A stretch of DNA of 64,000 nucleotides from Curvibacter sp. AEP1-3 (GTDB taxonomy: Bacteria > Pseudomonadota > Gammaproteobacteria > Burkholderiales > Burkholderiaceae_C). The DNA lies in contig NZ_CP015698.1 of NCBI RefSeq assembly GCF_002163715.1, positions 2,394,200 through 2,458,199 on the forward strand, written 5' to 3'. The number at the start of each line of letters is the position of its first letter. Positions within the stretch are counted from its first letter, which is position 1. Shown here one piece after another: positions 16,943-25,090 of this stretch. The position numbers and the translations under genes were made by a program. The notes under the pieces are model-generated. The model was not told where the DNA came from and searched no databases. It saw only the letters and a program-made list of their open reading frames with translations.

Positions 16943-17929
16943 TCATTGGGTTGCCCGCGGTGGCTCGCGAAGCTTCGCCAGAGTAACCTCATGAAGGGAG
17001 CCAAGTGCGCGTTGGCGCGCAAGAGCACTTAGCTCAATGGAAATGTCCATACGCCGTCCTACTTGATTTCGAACAATTCCTATGTCGCGGGCTGCATTTC
17101 GTGTCGTGCCCTCGACGTAAGCTGAGCGCAGTATGCGCGGGTTGATGGCTTCCTTCGCTTCTTTTTCGTTGTCTCTGCCAGACTGCATCAATGCCCAGAT
17201 GGACCAGGTGCACAATGAATCGCCACTTCTCAAGTTGGAAATCAGGGCCGAACTCGGCTTGATGCTTCGAGACGTTGCCTCCTGACGACATTGCTGATAT
17301 CGCCTCCACAGCGCCACGAGCTCAACGGGAAGGACAACGGGATACGGCCGATTGCCACAGGTAAGCGTACCTTCCCCTGAAACGCGCGAAATTCGGAGGT
17401 CTCGCACCTTCAAAAGGGAAATTTCGCGTGGTGACATAGCTCCCCAAAACCCAAGTCCCAGCGCGAAGTACCGGCGTGCTTGCTGCTCATCAGCGGCAAG
17501 GGGGGCGTTGGAAAGTACCTCGCGCAGGGATGGTGAAAGCGACTTTCCGATGGTTGGCAATTCGCCGGAGCGCATTGCGGTAGGGATAGAAGCATCGACA
17601 TCACGCGGATCCCAATTCAGCCACCCAGATCTTGTGCAGTGCAACAAGAAGGCTCTTGTGATACGAAAAGCCTGCAGTGCGCTAGAAGGCTTTAGCGGCT
17701 TCCATTGACTAGAGATTGCCGAGCGATCCGTCGACAGGCACGTGACATAGGCAGTCCAGTGCTCCGGCTCGAAGTGGGAGACCTCAACAATACCAATCGA
17801 AGCGCAGAAGGTGGACAAGCGTGCGACCTCGCCACGGTATGCGGTGATGGCGGCATCCGAGATCGCCTTCGATTTCAACCAGTCCACCTCAGCATCCGTG
17901 AATGTCACAGTAGAAATTTTTGTTGCCAT
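16943..17929 (-). CDS. Tyrosine-recombinase-fold protein with degraded active site
   Basis: A 328-residue protein from ATG 17929. Residues about 8-110 look like the core-binding (SAM-like) domain of tyrosine recombinases. The catalytic domain follows (LGLGFWGAMSPREISLLKV), but key residues are missing: the first arginine position reads MSPREI where active enzymes have the pattern LRPGEI, the HxxR box reads RILR in INPRILRSAYV, and no GH...Y segment is found. It therefore probably binds DNA without cutting it. It is transcribed divergently from the adjacent methyltransferase across a palindrome (17936-17951). It may be a relic integrase or a repurposed DNA-binding subunit. Confidence 0.6.
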   Translation of the reverse strand: MATKISTVTFTDAEVDWLKSKAISDAAITAYRGEVARLSTFCASIGIVEVSHFEPEHWTAYVTCLSTDRSAISSQWKPLKPSSALQAFRITRAFLLHCTRSGWLNWDPRDVDASIPTAMRSGELPTIGKSLSPSLREVLSNAPLAADEQQARRYFALGLGFWGAMSPREISLLKVRDLRISRVSGEGTLTCGNRPYPVVLPVELVALWRRYQQCRQEATSRSIKPSSALISNLRSGDSLCTWSIWALMQSGRDNEKEAKEAINPRILRSAYVEGTTRNAARDIGIVRNQVGRRMDISIELSALARQRALGSLHEVTLAKLREPPRATQ

Positions 17930-17935
17930 AACCAG

Positions 17936-17951
17936 AATTATGTGCATAATT
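17936..17951. promoter_or_regulatory. Palindrome between divergent genes, candidate operator
   Basis: AATTATG-TG-CATAATT is a perfect 7-bp inverted repeat with a 2-base centre, located between the recombinase-like start (17929) and the methyltransferase start (17958). One bound regulator could control both directions. It overlaps alternative starts of both genes (17947 minus, 17940 plus). Confidence 0.55.
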
Positions 17952-17957
17952 TTGGAA

Positions 17958-19160
17958 ATGCGCTACAGATCAATCAAGTCTGCAAAAGTTTTTCGAGGTC
18001 AGGTTCTGACACCGGAGAAGCTGGCCGCCCGCTTGGCTCAGAGCATTACCGTTCCTGATGGTGACTGGTTGGAACTTGGTGTGGGCTCTGGGCGATTGTT
18101 GGAGGCCTGTGTCGCATCACACTCCATTGATCGCTACGTCGCCGTCGAGCTTGATCGCAGATTAGCCGCCAAGTGCGCAACTCCGGCGCCTACCGAGCTG
18201 CACTTTGCCAATGTGCTGCAACCCGACGCATTGGATGCTGTACTTGGCAATCGCCGCTTTAGTTGTACCGTTGGCAACCCTCCCTTTGGCGTGGGTGCGG
18301 TGTCCCCAGCAGCGCAAGCGCGTCTGAAAGCCCTTTACCCGCAGGTGACTCAAATTAATGCGTGGGCGAGGCTTGACCTGTATTTTTTGCTCGAGTCACT
18401 GGCGCGTCTCAAGAGACCTGGTGAGGCCGCATTCATCGTTGCCGCGCCTATCGTCCAGGATCCTGCATTGGCTACGTTCCGTCAGACCCTGATCGACTCG
18501 GCGTCAGAGATTGAATGCCACGAGCTCCCGGCGGATACTTTCGACAAGCGTGCGGAGGTTCAGTCGTTTTTGCTCATCGCACGCTTCGGCCAGACACGCG
18601 GGGCGAATGTCACTCTCGGACGACTTGTTGGCACGGACTTCGAACTGACAGTTTCCAGACGAGTGAGTCGTACCGAAGCCATTCATCGGATGGATTTGGC
18701 ACATCACGAGTTCCAAGACTTCACACAGGCTTTGGCCCGACGCACAGGATTCACGACGCTTGAAGACTTGGGCGCACGGATTGTCCGAGGCAGCCGCTCT
18801 CGGCATCAATTCGAAGACCTGGGCATTGAGCACTTTCACACCAGCGATTTCCCTCAGACCAGGGGCGACATTGCATTTGGAGCGGAGCCGCTGGGAGCCT
18901 TTCAGACAGCAGAAGCCGGCAACATTCTGGTGCCTCGGGTAGGAACGCGCTGCATAGACCGCGCCGCCTTTGTCGCGAAGGGTCGCCGAGCATTCACAGA
19001 GGCGGTGTATCGCGTCGTAGTACCACAGCAGACACGTGTCTCGGTCTTCGACTGGATCAGCAGCGAAGAAGGTAAAGCCTGGCGCCGCAGTGCGGCGCAT
19101 GGATCCTGCGCGAAACATCTGACTGTGGGTGCTTTGATGGCGATGCCCGTGCCGGCCTGA
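17958..19160 (+). CDS. N6-adenine-type DNA methyltransferase
   Basis: A 400-residue SAM-dependent methyltransferase. Motif I LELGVGSGRLLEA (about 38-50) binds SAM, acidic motif II follows in VAVELDRR, and the catalytic motif IV is NPPF in TVGNPPFGVG (about 107-110), typical of N6-adenine DNA methylases. The C-terminal half (from about 200) resembles a target-recognition region, with QFEDLGIEHFHTSDF and a basic end. No restriction endonuclease is visible beside it. The upstream gene is divergent and downstream lies the end of the minus-strand three-gene operon, so it is a solitary methylase, possibly protecting the element or marking its own DNA. ATG 17940 is an alternative start. Confidence 0.75.
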   Translation: MRYRSIKSAKVFRGQVLTPEKLAARLAQSITVPDGDWLELGVGSGRLLEACVASHSIDRYVAVELDRRLAAKCATPAPTELHFANVLQPDALDAVLGNRRFSCTVGNPPFGVGAVSPAAQARLKALYPQVTQINAWARLDLYFLLESLARLKRPGEAAFIVAAPIVQDPALATFRQTLIDSASEIECHELPADTFDKRAEVQSFLLIARFGQTRGANVTLGRLVGTDFELTVSRRVSRTEAIHRMDLAHHEFQDFTQALARRTGFTTLEDLGARIVRGSRSRHQFEDLGIEHFHTSDFPQTRGDIAFGAEPLGAFQTAEAGNILVPRVGTRCIDRAAFVAKGRRAFTEAVYRVVVPQQTRVSVFDWISSEEGKAWRRSAAHGSCAKHLTVGALMAMPVPA

Positions 19161-19175
19161 TCCGGCAGGGTTGCT

Positions 19176-20090
19176 TCATTCAATCTCGAACCAATGGGTC
19201 CGATGAACGCCTCGCGTACGGCCTTCTTTGCGCTCAGGGTGGTCATACACAACACGCATACGATCCATCTCAACGCAATACAGAGCAGCGCCAATGGCTG
19301 CAGGTTTGGTTCCAAACGGTGCCACGGCCAGTCGATTGCACTGACTTCCGTCCAGACCCCGATGGACCTCCTGTAAAAGCAGGTATGCCCCGCGGGGATT
19401 ATTCGCGCCGCTGAAGCGAACACCGGGACTGAACTGCTCGATCAACCGTGTGTTGGCCATCAATGCGTGCATATCCCAGGTAGCTTGATATGGAGGCGTT
19501 CCGAAGACGACTGTCACATCGGTATAAAAGTGGCCATCATCATCACTCAGCACTCGCAGAAGGCGTGCACCCTCGAAGCCAAGAAAGGCCACCAGATGCG
19601 CCTTGTTGCCGCCTGAAAGCAACGGTGTAAAAGCGGGAATCGCATTCTTTGCCCGGAACCCAAGGCTGAGATCGAAAGCCGAGCCCGGCGCCGGGGACTC
19701 CCCCGCTGGACGTCGAACATACTCGCGAGGTTCGGTGTAAATGAATACACATCTTGCTGGCTGAAATGATAGTTTGCGGTAGGCACGCAGGATCAATGCG
19801 ATTTCCGGAAACTCCATTGTTGTGGCGTCAATGACGATGCTTGACGCAGGAAACTTGCGCGGAATGTCCTCCAGTTCATCGGAGCGGAATGAGGTTCCAT
19901 CGATGATCAGCTCAAAGCGCTGGGGATCGTACTGCACAAAGGCTGACCGGCGGGCCAGGCTACGCGACTGCGGTGCAGAAAACTTACTGCGGTCATCTAG
20001 GTCTTCGCGCCCATAGAACGCGAAGTCGAAGCTACCCTTTTCGCTAGCCAAGGCCGCCTCAGCAACCACGTCTTGACGGATGAATTTCAT
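19176..20090 (-). CDS. Unknown third protein of the PRTase/ATPase operon
   Basis: A 304-residue protein from ATG 20090 (MKFIRQDVVAEAALASEKGS). I do not recognise the family. It contains hydrophobic strand-like runs (ASSIVIDATTMEF, ARCVFIYTEP, KAHLVAFLGF, TDVTVVFGTPPYQ) that suggest a Rossmann-like alpha/beta core, and a conserved-looking C-terminal motif, VYDHPERKEGRTRGVHRTHW, rich in His and Arg. It starts 11 bases after the ATPase stop and is the last gene of the operon. In a conflict system it would be the natural place for an effector or substrate-binding partner; this is inference from position only. Confidence 0.65.
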   Translation of the reverse strand: MKFIRQDVVAEAALASEKGSFDFAFYGREDLDDRSKFSAPQSRSLARRSAFVQYDPQRFELIIDGTSFRSDELEDIPRKFPASSIVIDATTMEFPEIALILRAYRKLSFQPARCVFIYTEPREYVRRPAGESPAPGSAFDLSLGFRAKNAIPAFTPLLSGGNKAHLVAFLGFEGARLLRVLSDDDGHFYTDVTVVFGTPPYQATWDMHALMANTRLIEQFSPGVRFSGANNPRGAYLLLQEVHRGLDGSQCNRLAVAPFGTKPAAIGAALYCVEMDRMRVVYDHPERKEGRTRGVHRTHWFEIE

Positions 20091-20101
20091 GGTCGAAGCC
20101 C

Positions 20102-22087
20102 TCAGAACAGCTGTCTGGTGGAACCCGGCGTTTCCTGCTCGGGGGCTACGATCTCTTTGAGGAGCGACTCGAACGCTTGGGGCGAATGACACAGAATGGT
20201 GTTGACTTGGCTCGCTTTCAGCGTGATCTTGCGGCGCTTGCGGTAGCTGACGCTGAAGTGTGGCGCAAAGATGCGGTTCAGCACCCAGTCAGACTGGGCG
20301 ATGTCGTAGTCGGATTTACTCTTTGTGTCCGGCTCCTCATACAACACGGACCAAGTCCTGGCCTCTTTGAGGAGGTGGATAGCAGCCTCCGACAGGCCAG
20401 CCTTGTCAGAATGGTCGATCGAAAAGTGGTTGATTTCTGGTTCACTCTGTGCGGCGCGTCGATTAAAGGCCTCGAACAGGGTTCCAAGTCGGCGCACCAT
20501 CTCGCGCAACTTTTCGCCATGCAGCCCGAGCTGTGGCACATCCTCAAACATAGCATCCGAAACCTGTCGCGCCGCCTGCGCCTGAAACTCATAGCTGACA
20601 GGCTCAATGTCATTGCGCTCTGAGCGCTGAAACGCCAAGAGCAAAGTGACATGGCATAGTTCTTGGAAATATCGCAGGCTAGGTCTCGATAGCTGGCAAA
20701 AGCGATAGAACCCAGCGTACAGGAGATTGGGGCGTTGCGGCAGTCCTGCATAAAGGTGGAAGAGGCAGCCATACAAGTTGTTGTCTATCCATCCCCCGAC
20801 CTTGTAGAACGGATCGTCTCCACTCTTGTCCCCCGTGAGGGCGTTAAAGGTAGTGAGAACCGATTGCGGATCGCCTGTGCGATTCAGCAGTGCCCCCAAG
20901 ACCACACTGGCCCGCGCCTTTGCCGGATCGATGAGCGCTGCCGCCTTCTGATCCGCGCGCAGATTGTGACGGCCCAGACCCTTATCGATCATATCGGTCA
21001 ACCGTCGTTTGAGTGGCTCATCGTCCATGACCCGATGCGCTATCTCGGTGGAGGTCAGGCTCGGCAACAGTTCACGAACGCGTCCTACAACGGCGCGACG
21101 ATATTTGTCCGAGAGCCGGTAGTCGAGGTGTGCGGGATCATGAAGACGGTCCGGATCAAATGCATCGCATCCAAAACTCACCCCCCCTAGGTGGAGGCGT
21201 AGCAGGAACAGCTCTGCCGCAAGCAACTCAAACTCATTTTCTTCTGAAAGCAAATGCTCCAGGTCAATTTTGCGTAAATCGTGTAGCTCAACAATGCGTT
21301 CATCGCTACTCGTTTTGAAATCTGTGACCGCATCGCGCTTGTGAGCAATATGGACGGCGAGGCGAAGGCTTGGGTGTTTGATCGCGTCGCAAATGATCAT
21401 TCGCTGGTGTTCGCCCAGATTCTCAAATTCGTCAATGAAGGCGCGAAAGGAAAGATCTTTCAGCCGAGGCAACTTCTTGGCCATGTCCTCGGCCAGCCGC
21501 GGCAAAACCGAAGAGAACGACAGAAAGATTGGGGCCTCACATCGCTTCGGGTTACGAACCCACAACTCCAGCTCGGCGAGCTTCTCTTCCACAAACTCAC
21601 CCAGCTCACCCACCACGGCTACTTGTTTCGAAAACTGAACCGCCAATGCAGAACTAATAGGCAGCGCGCGCACGTCTAAAGAGCCCGCACTCAGATCGGC
21701 GCGCGCCATGTTGTCTACAGCTTGGTGTACCTCGGCCAAAAGCTGCAGAGCCACATAGTGCGAGAACGCCATCCGTGCTTCTTCTTCACCAAGCCAGGCC
21801 GTCGTCATGAGCGAACAAAAACCAGTGTCTGGCCGGAGGTAAAGACCTACGCTCTTGAGGACTTCATCGTCGATCTGCCGTTTGCGTGGACTGAACGTAG
21901 TGCTATGGCAAAAGTGCCGGATGAACATTGTCTTCCCGCAACCGCGTCCACCAAGTATCCGCACGGACTTGGTATCCGCAAAGATGCTGATACGGCCGAA
22001 GAACGGAGGGACGATGAATTGATCTGAGACATCCGCTGGCAACTGCTCCGCGCGGTTTTTAAGAAAGGCTTCTGCAAGGATGGACAT
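20102..22087 (-). CDS. ORC/CDC6-like AAA ATPase
   Basis: A 661-residue protein with a clear Walker A GGRGCGKT (residues 46-53) and a Walker B-like FRAFIDEFENLG near residue 220, followed by helical regions. The spacing and the front part (ILGGRGCGKTMFIRHFC) fit the ORC/CDC6-like STAND-type ATPases described in bacterial conflict systems, used there as a switch that senses invasion and activates an effector. It is flanked on the same strand by a phosphoribosyltransferase (9 bases upstream) and an unknown protein (11 bases downstream), so the three are co-transcribed. The exact trigger is unknown. It could instead be a DNA-binding helper unrelated to defence. Confidence 0.75.
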   Translation of the reverse strand: MSILAEAFLKNRAEQLPADVSDQFIVPPFFGRISIFADTKSVRILGGRGCGKTMFIRHFCHSTTFSPRKRQIDDEVLKSVGLYLRPDTGFCSLMTTAWLGEEEARMAFSHYVALQLLAEVHQAVDNMARADLSAGSLDVRALPISSALAVQFSKQVAVVGELGEFVEEKLAELELWVRNPKRCEAPIFLSFSSVLPRLAEDMAKKLPRLKDLSFRAFIDEFENLGEHQRMIICDAIKHPSLRLAVHIAHKRDAVTDFKTSSDERIVELHDLRKIDLEHLLSEENEFELLAAELFLLRLHLGGVSFGCDAFDPDRLHDPAHLDYRLSDKYRRAVVGRVRELLPSLTSTEIAHRVMDDEPLKRRLTDMIDKGLGRHNLRADQKAAALIDPAKARASVVLGALLNRTGDPQSVLTTFNALTGDKSGDDPFYKVGGWIDNNLYGCLFHLYAGLPQRPNLLYAGFYRFCQLSRPSLRYFQELCHVTLLLAFQRSERNDIEPVSYEFQAQAARQVSDAMFEDVPQLGLHGEKLREMVRRLGTLFEAFNRRAAQSEPEINHFSIDHSDKAGLSEAAIHLLKEARTWSVLYEEPDTKSKSDYDIAQSDWVLNRIFAPHFSVSYRKRRKITLKASQVNTILCHSPQAFESLLKEIVAPEQETPGSTRQLF

Positions 22088-22096
22088 GGACTCTCC

Positions 22097-23008
22097 TTAG
22101 CGATCGAACAAGGGTTGCCAGCGAGCGGTCTTGATAGACAGCAGTGGCATCGAATTGTTTGGAACGGCATGCTCGAAAGCGACTACCAAATCGAGCGAGT
22201 GCCGGGTCTTGACAGGGAGACCATTGCGACGACACAACTCAGCGACATATGCTTGCACATCCGCCAGCGAATTCGCAGAGTCAGCACCCCAGAGCTGTGG
22301 ATCCTTATCCGACGGCCTGAAGAAGCGATGGCCGGCGCCGAGGATCTCTACTGGGTGAGTCTCGAGCCAGGGTAGCGCTTCGCTGATCTTCGTGACGCCA
22401 GCGTCAAAGGCGAGCAATGGGCAGTAGATGAGCGCACGCTTGCCGACTTGTTCTGAAAGTTTGTAGTAATTGGCGAAAGTCTGGAATTGTCGGCCTGTAC
22501 CAACCATGTCGTCGATAAACACCAGGGCGCGGACGGTGCCAGGCAAGGTCGCGAGGTTCTCCGGGCGGCACATCAGCTTCTTGGAGACGCCCAGATGACG
22601 TCGGAATTGTCGAATGACGACGGCACCGCTTTTGCCTGGGATTTCTTCAAAAGTGCCATCGACAGCGACGAAGCGCAAGGCGGACCATTCGTCGCCATCG
22701 CGCAAAGCGGTTTCGAAGGCGTCCGAATCAGGGAATGCCAAGTTCGCAGAATCACGCAGCACTCGTGGCAACTCACAATGCACCAAATGGTGGAAGGAGC
22801 TGCGAACCATAGCGTCTGATCGATAGGTCAGACTATTGAGGACATGGGCGGCAAGGTATTTGTCCTCCAACGAAGTGAAGTTCGCCAACCAACCACTCAG
22901 CCGGATCTGGTCGATCCCGGTGATAATGCCCTTGTGTAGCAGCAGCCGAAAGCGGTGTTCGATTTCATCGAAGAATCCAAGCCGGTCCTTGGGGACGTTG
23001 AACGCCAC
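22097..23008 (-). CDS. Phosphoribosyltransferase-fold protein (PRTase-CE type)
   Basis: A 303-residue protein with the PRPP-binding signature ALVFIDDMVGTGRQF (about 161-175: hydrophobic strand, two Asp, GTG loop). The N-terminal 100 residues are helical and not typical of salvage PRTases, and no purine or pyrimidine pathway gene is near. This combination, paired with an ORC/CDC6-like ATPase, matches the phosphoribosyltransferase conflict-effector class (PRTase-CE) predicted from comparative genomics. A plausible activity is transfer or removal of phosphoribosyl groups on nucleotides or nucleic acid when triggered. First gene of a three-gene minus-strand operon. Confidence 0.75.
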   Translation of the reverse strand: MAFNVPKDRLGFFDEIEHRFRLLLHKGIITGIDQIRLSGWLANFTSLEDKYLAAHVLNSLTYRSDAMVRSSFHHLVHCELPRVLRDSANLAFPDSDAFETALRDGDEWSALRFVAVDGTFEEIPGKSGAVVIRQFRRHLGVSKKLMCRPENLATLPGTVRALVFIDDMVGTGRQFQTFANYYKLSEQVGKRALIYCPLLAFDAGVTKISEALPWLETHPVEILGAGHRFFRPSDKDPQLWGADSANSLADVQAYVAELCRRNGLPVKTRHSLDLVVAFEHAVPNNSMPLLSIKTARWQPLFDR

Positions 23009-23337
23009 TATTCATTCCCCTGTATCAAATGTGGGCGGAGTGTCACACAACTTTGTCGACAGGCATCGTGATGTCGCGATACCGACGGAGTGGCTGCATT
23101 TTTCTTATTCATGAAGACCGTGCCGAATGCGTATTCCAGTGAAAGCCCGTCACTCGGACTGTGGACTGAACCTGCGCTGCCTCATTCAAAAGAGCAGCGA
23201 GCTGAGTTTATTAAGCAGTGAATTTTGTAAGCAAAGTACGCTGAAGCCCATCTTCTCACTTCAAATTGAGTAAGGAAATGGCAATACGCTCCCCACAAAA
23301 GCAGAGGACTGAACCCGACCTCCCGCAATTGGGTTAA
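23009..23337. other. Intergenic region upstream of the PRTase operon
   Basis: 329 bases with no convincing gene. It should contain the promoter for the PRTase-ATPase operon (minus) and the end of the P-loop gene transcript. I could not single out a promoter or operator. Confidence 0.4.
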
Positions 23338-23772
23338 TCAAATACTTAAGAGTGCTTCAATGTCTTTGACAATCTTGCGTGCCAATTTTTTATTGGCTTG
23401 AGATTGCGCAGTCACATCAGGTTCGCCAATTTTTAAGATGGTTTCGACAGTGAATTTATTCAGTTGCGCGAACTCTTGTACGGCATCCGTAGTGCCGCCT
23501 CTTGATCTTGTGGCACAGAGAATGAACTGGCATTTTGCTTCTGCAAAAATGCTCAAAGACTCATCGACAATCTTCCTGTTGTCGCCACGGCTCTCCACGC
23601 CGATGCGGTGCCCATTAACGGAAATAACTGCTCGGATTTCGATTTCCGTTTCGCGTATGTCCCTGATCACTTTCAGATCAGGAAACACTTTAAAAAGTTG
23701 CTCGTAGACGGCCTTGATCGTTTGACTCTTGCCGAGGTTCGACCGCCCGGACACTGTAAATATTTTTTTCAA
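23338..23772 (-). CDS. Small P-loop NTPase of unknown role
   Basis: A 144-residue protein beginning MKKIFTVSGRSNLGKSQTIK with Walker A GRSNLGKS (residues 9-16). A later hydrophobic strand, CQFILCATRSRGGT, is in the place of a Walker B or sensor segment. The small size recalls stand-alone P-loop proteins in defence and mobile loci. It stands alone: 330 bases separate it from the PRTase operon on the same strand, and a candidate small RNA lies upstream on the other strand. Substrate and role cannot be told from sequence. Confidence 0.65.
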   Translation of the reverse strand: MKKIFTVSGRSNLGKSQTIKAVYEQLFKVFPDLKVIRDIRETEIEIRAVISVNGHRIGVESRGDNRKIVDESLSIFAEAKCQFILCATRSRGGTTDAVQEFAQLNKFTVETILKIGEPDVTAQSQANKKLARKIVKDIEALLSI

Positions 23773-23908
23773 AGTTTTCCCTTACTGATACATAAACGTC
23801 GAAGTTGCTAAACACTTGAGCTGCAACCATGCTTTTTGCTTTGTTGGCAGTCAGATTTAACTTTCTTACGGTCTCAATGGTTTGGCCTCAAGTCTTCTAA
23901 AATATCCG

Positions 23909-23992
23909 ATGGGCGTATGCCCCTCGTTTTAGCTCCCTGAACGAGGCCATCTTCGAAGGTTCAGCCCGGATTCGTGCGGGCTTCTTTTGTAA
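23909..23992 (+). ncRNA. Candidate structured small RNA with terminator
   Basis: A closing stem GATGG/CCATC (about 23909-23913 with 23948-23952) encloses two hairpins, GGGC-GTAT-GCCC and CCTCGTT-...-AACGAGG, giving a three-way junction. It is followed by a rho-independent terminator, AGCCCGGATTCGTGCGGGCT (23963-23982) with CTTCTTTTGT. A TAAAAT box lies just upstream (about 23899). It lies between two minus-strand genes and does not overlap either. I do not match it to a known riboswitch family. It could be a regulatory RNA linked to the quorum-sensing locus. Confidence 0.5.
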
Positions 23993-24001
23993 GTTCAGTT
24001 T

Positions 24002-24571
24002 CTATGCCAAGCAGTCAATGACATTGGCAAATACTGCATGGCGTCCGTACATCTTGGGCGGCCCAGCGCGATGCGCCTTGAATCCAGCGCGGCGCAACAG
24101 ACGTTCAATTCCCAATGGGGAGACCGTAATCAATTCCTTGGCACCATGGGCCCGGGCGGTCGCAATGGATTGGTGCAACAGCTCTATCGCAATCTCGCTG
24201 GAGAACTGCCCCAGGGCGCTAGTCGCGTTGGCATTGAAGTCCACTGCTGCGAACCGGGAGAGCTCCCACACATCTGGTGAGCTGGGCGGTGTCTTGCCAT
24301 TGAGAAGCTCAGGGAAGACTTCTCCCAGCAAGTAAGGCTTGGTGGTTGGCAGCAAGCGCCCTAATCCAATGATTTCAGATGCGTCGTCGTGGGCCACCAC
24401 ATAGACCGTGTCGTTACGGTCGAACTGGTCCGTTTCAATGCCGTGCTCGCATTGCAACTCCCAGCCCAGCATCTCCACAAAAACGCGATGCCGGTATTGC
24501 GAAAGCCCCTGAAAATATTCACTCGAAAAGCTATTTACCGTTCCTGCCCTGAAATCCACGAAATTCCCCAT
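24002..24571 (-). CDS. luxI: LuxI-type acyl-homoserine lactone synthase
   Basis: A 189-residue autoinducer synthase that makes N-acyl-homoserine lactone from SAM and acyl-ACP or acyl-CoA. The family residues are visible: YRHRVFVEMLGWEL (Arg, Phe, Trp), ETDQFDR (Glu and Asp of the SAM site), GLGRLLPTTKPYLL, and WELSRFAV. The start is ATG 24571. A well-formed lux box (24616-24635) lies 45 bases upstream with a good -10 (TGTAAT, minus strand 24589-24594) about 20 bases beyond it, so the gene should be activated by the neighbouring LuxR in a positive loop. The predicted leader is very short and lacks a strong ribosome site. Confidence 0.95.
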   Translation of the reverse strand: MGNFVDFRAGTVNSFSSEYFQGLSQYRHRVFVEMLGWELQCEHGIETDQFDRNDTVYVVAHDDASEIIGLGRLLPTTKPYLLGEVFPELLNGKTPPSSPDVWELSRFAAVDFNANATSALGQFSSEIAIELLHQSIATARAHGAKELITVSPLGIERLLRRAGFKAHRAGPPKMYGRHAVFANVIDCLA

Positions 24572-24615
24572 CCATCTTGTTGGACGGTATTACATCGAAG
24601 CTCTTCTTTCTTGTA

Positions 24616-24635
24616 ACCTACTATTTTTAGCAGGG
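24616..24635 (-). promoter_or_regulatory. lux box of the luxI promoter
   Basis: ACCTACTATTTTTAGCAGGG fits the NNCT-N12-AGNN pattern and is symmetric in CCT.CTA....TAG.AGG. On the minus strand a TGTAAT -10 follows 21 bases beyond the box, the spacing expected when LuxR binds next to the -35 region. It fills the gap between the rsaM-like stop (24636) and luxI. Confidence 0.8.
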
Positions 24636-25061
24636 TCACAAGATGTTTTCAGCGGGAGAAGATGCTCGATTTTGAGCTACCGGTTGGGGCACTTCAAAGG
24701 CATGGACGGTTTGCTGCCAAGGAAGCAGGGCATCCATCAGCTGCCCCAATTTTTCCAGACTTGCCTCCCACGGCAATGCCCGACCATCGTTGCCAACAAG
24801 ATTGACATTGGTGCGCGGCGAGCCCAAACGCCAAGGCGCGCTGCCTTGGGCGCGTTCATCGATCACCCAATCCCATCCCACGGTCAGGTAGGGTTGTGTT
24901 TCCGAAAACCACTCCGTATAGCCCGTGATGGTGGCAGCACGGCCGCAATTGGACAGGCTGTTGTCCTTATCTTCGTCCAGAGATGTCACCAGATGCTTGA
25001 AAGGGACCTGCATCAGTTCGGGGATTCCGACCAATACGAGACCATTTTCAATAAGTTTCAT
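24636..25061 (-). CDS. rsaM: RsaM-like (DUF4902) modulator of quorum sensing
   Basis: A 141-residue protein from ATG 25061 beginning MKLIENGLVLVGIPELMQV, with a central GYTEWFSETQPYLTVGWDW segment typical of the small RsaM-like proteins encoded between luxR and luxI in Burkholderia and relatives. Those proteins restrain autoinducer output, by an unclear mechanism, and are not DNA-binding. The position between luxR and luxI on the same strand supports this strongly. An upstream ATG at 25091 overlaps the luxR stop (TGATG) and would add ten residues by coupled translation. The last 25 residues are divergent. Confidence 0.8.
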   Translation of the reverse strand: MKLIENGLVLVGIPELMQVPFKHLVTSLDEDKDNSLSNCGRAATITGYTEWFSETQPYLTVGWDWVIDERAQGSAPWRLGSPRTNVNLVGNDGRALPWEASLEKLGQLMDALLPWQQTVHAFEVPQPVAQNRASSPAENIL

Positions 25062-25090
25062 GGGAAGGCTCTTTTCACCAAAGGCGAGCA

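Noticed and set aside
19160..19423. Minus-strand frame 18902-19423 overlapping the methylase 3' end
   Set aside because: It is antisense to the methylase and overlaps the start of the well-supported 304-residue gene in another frame.
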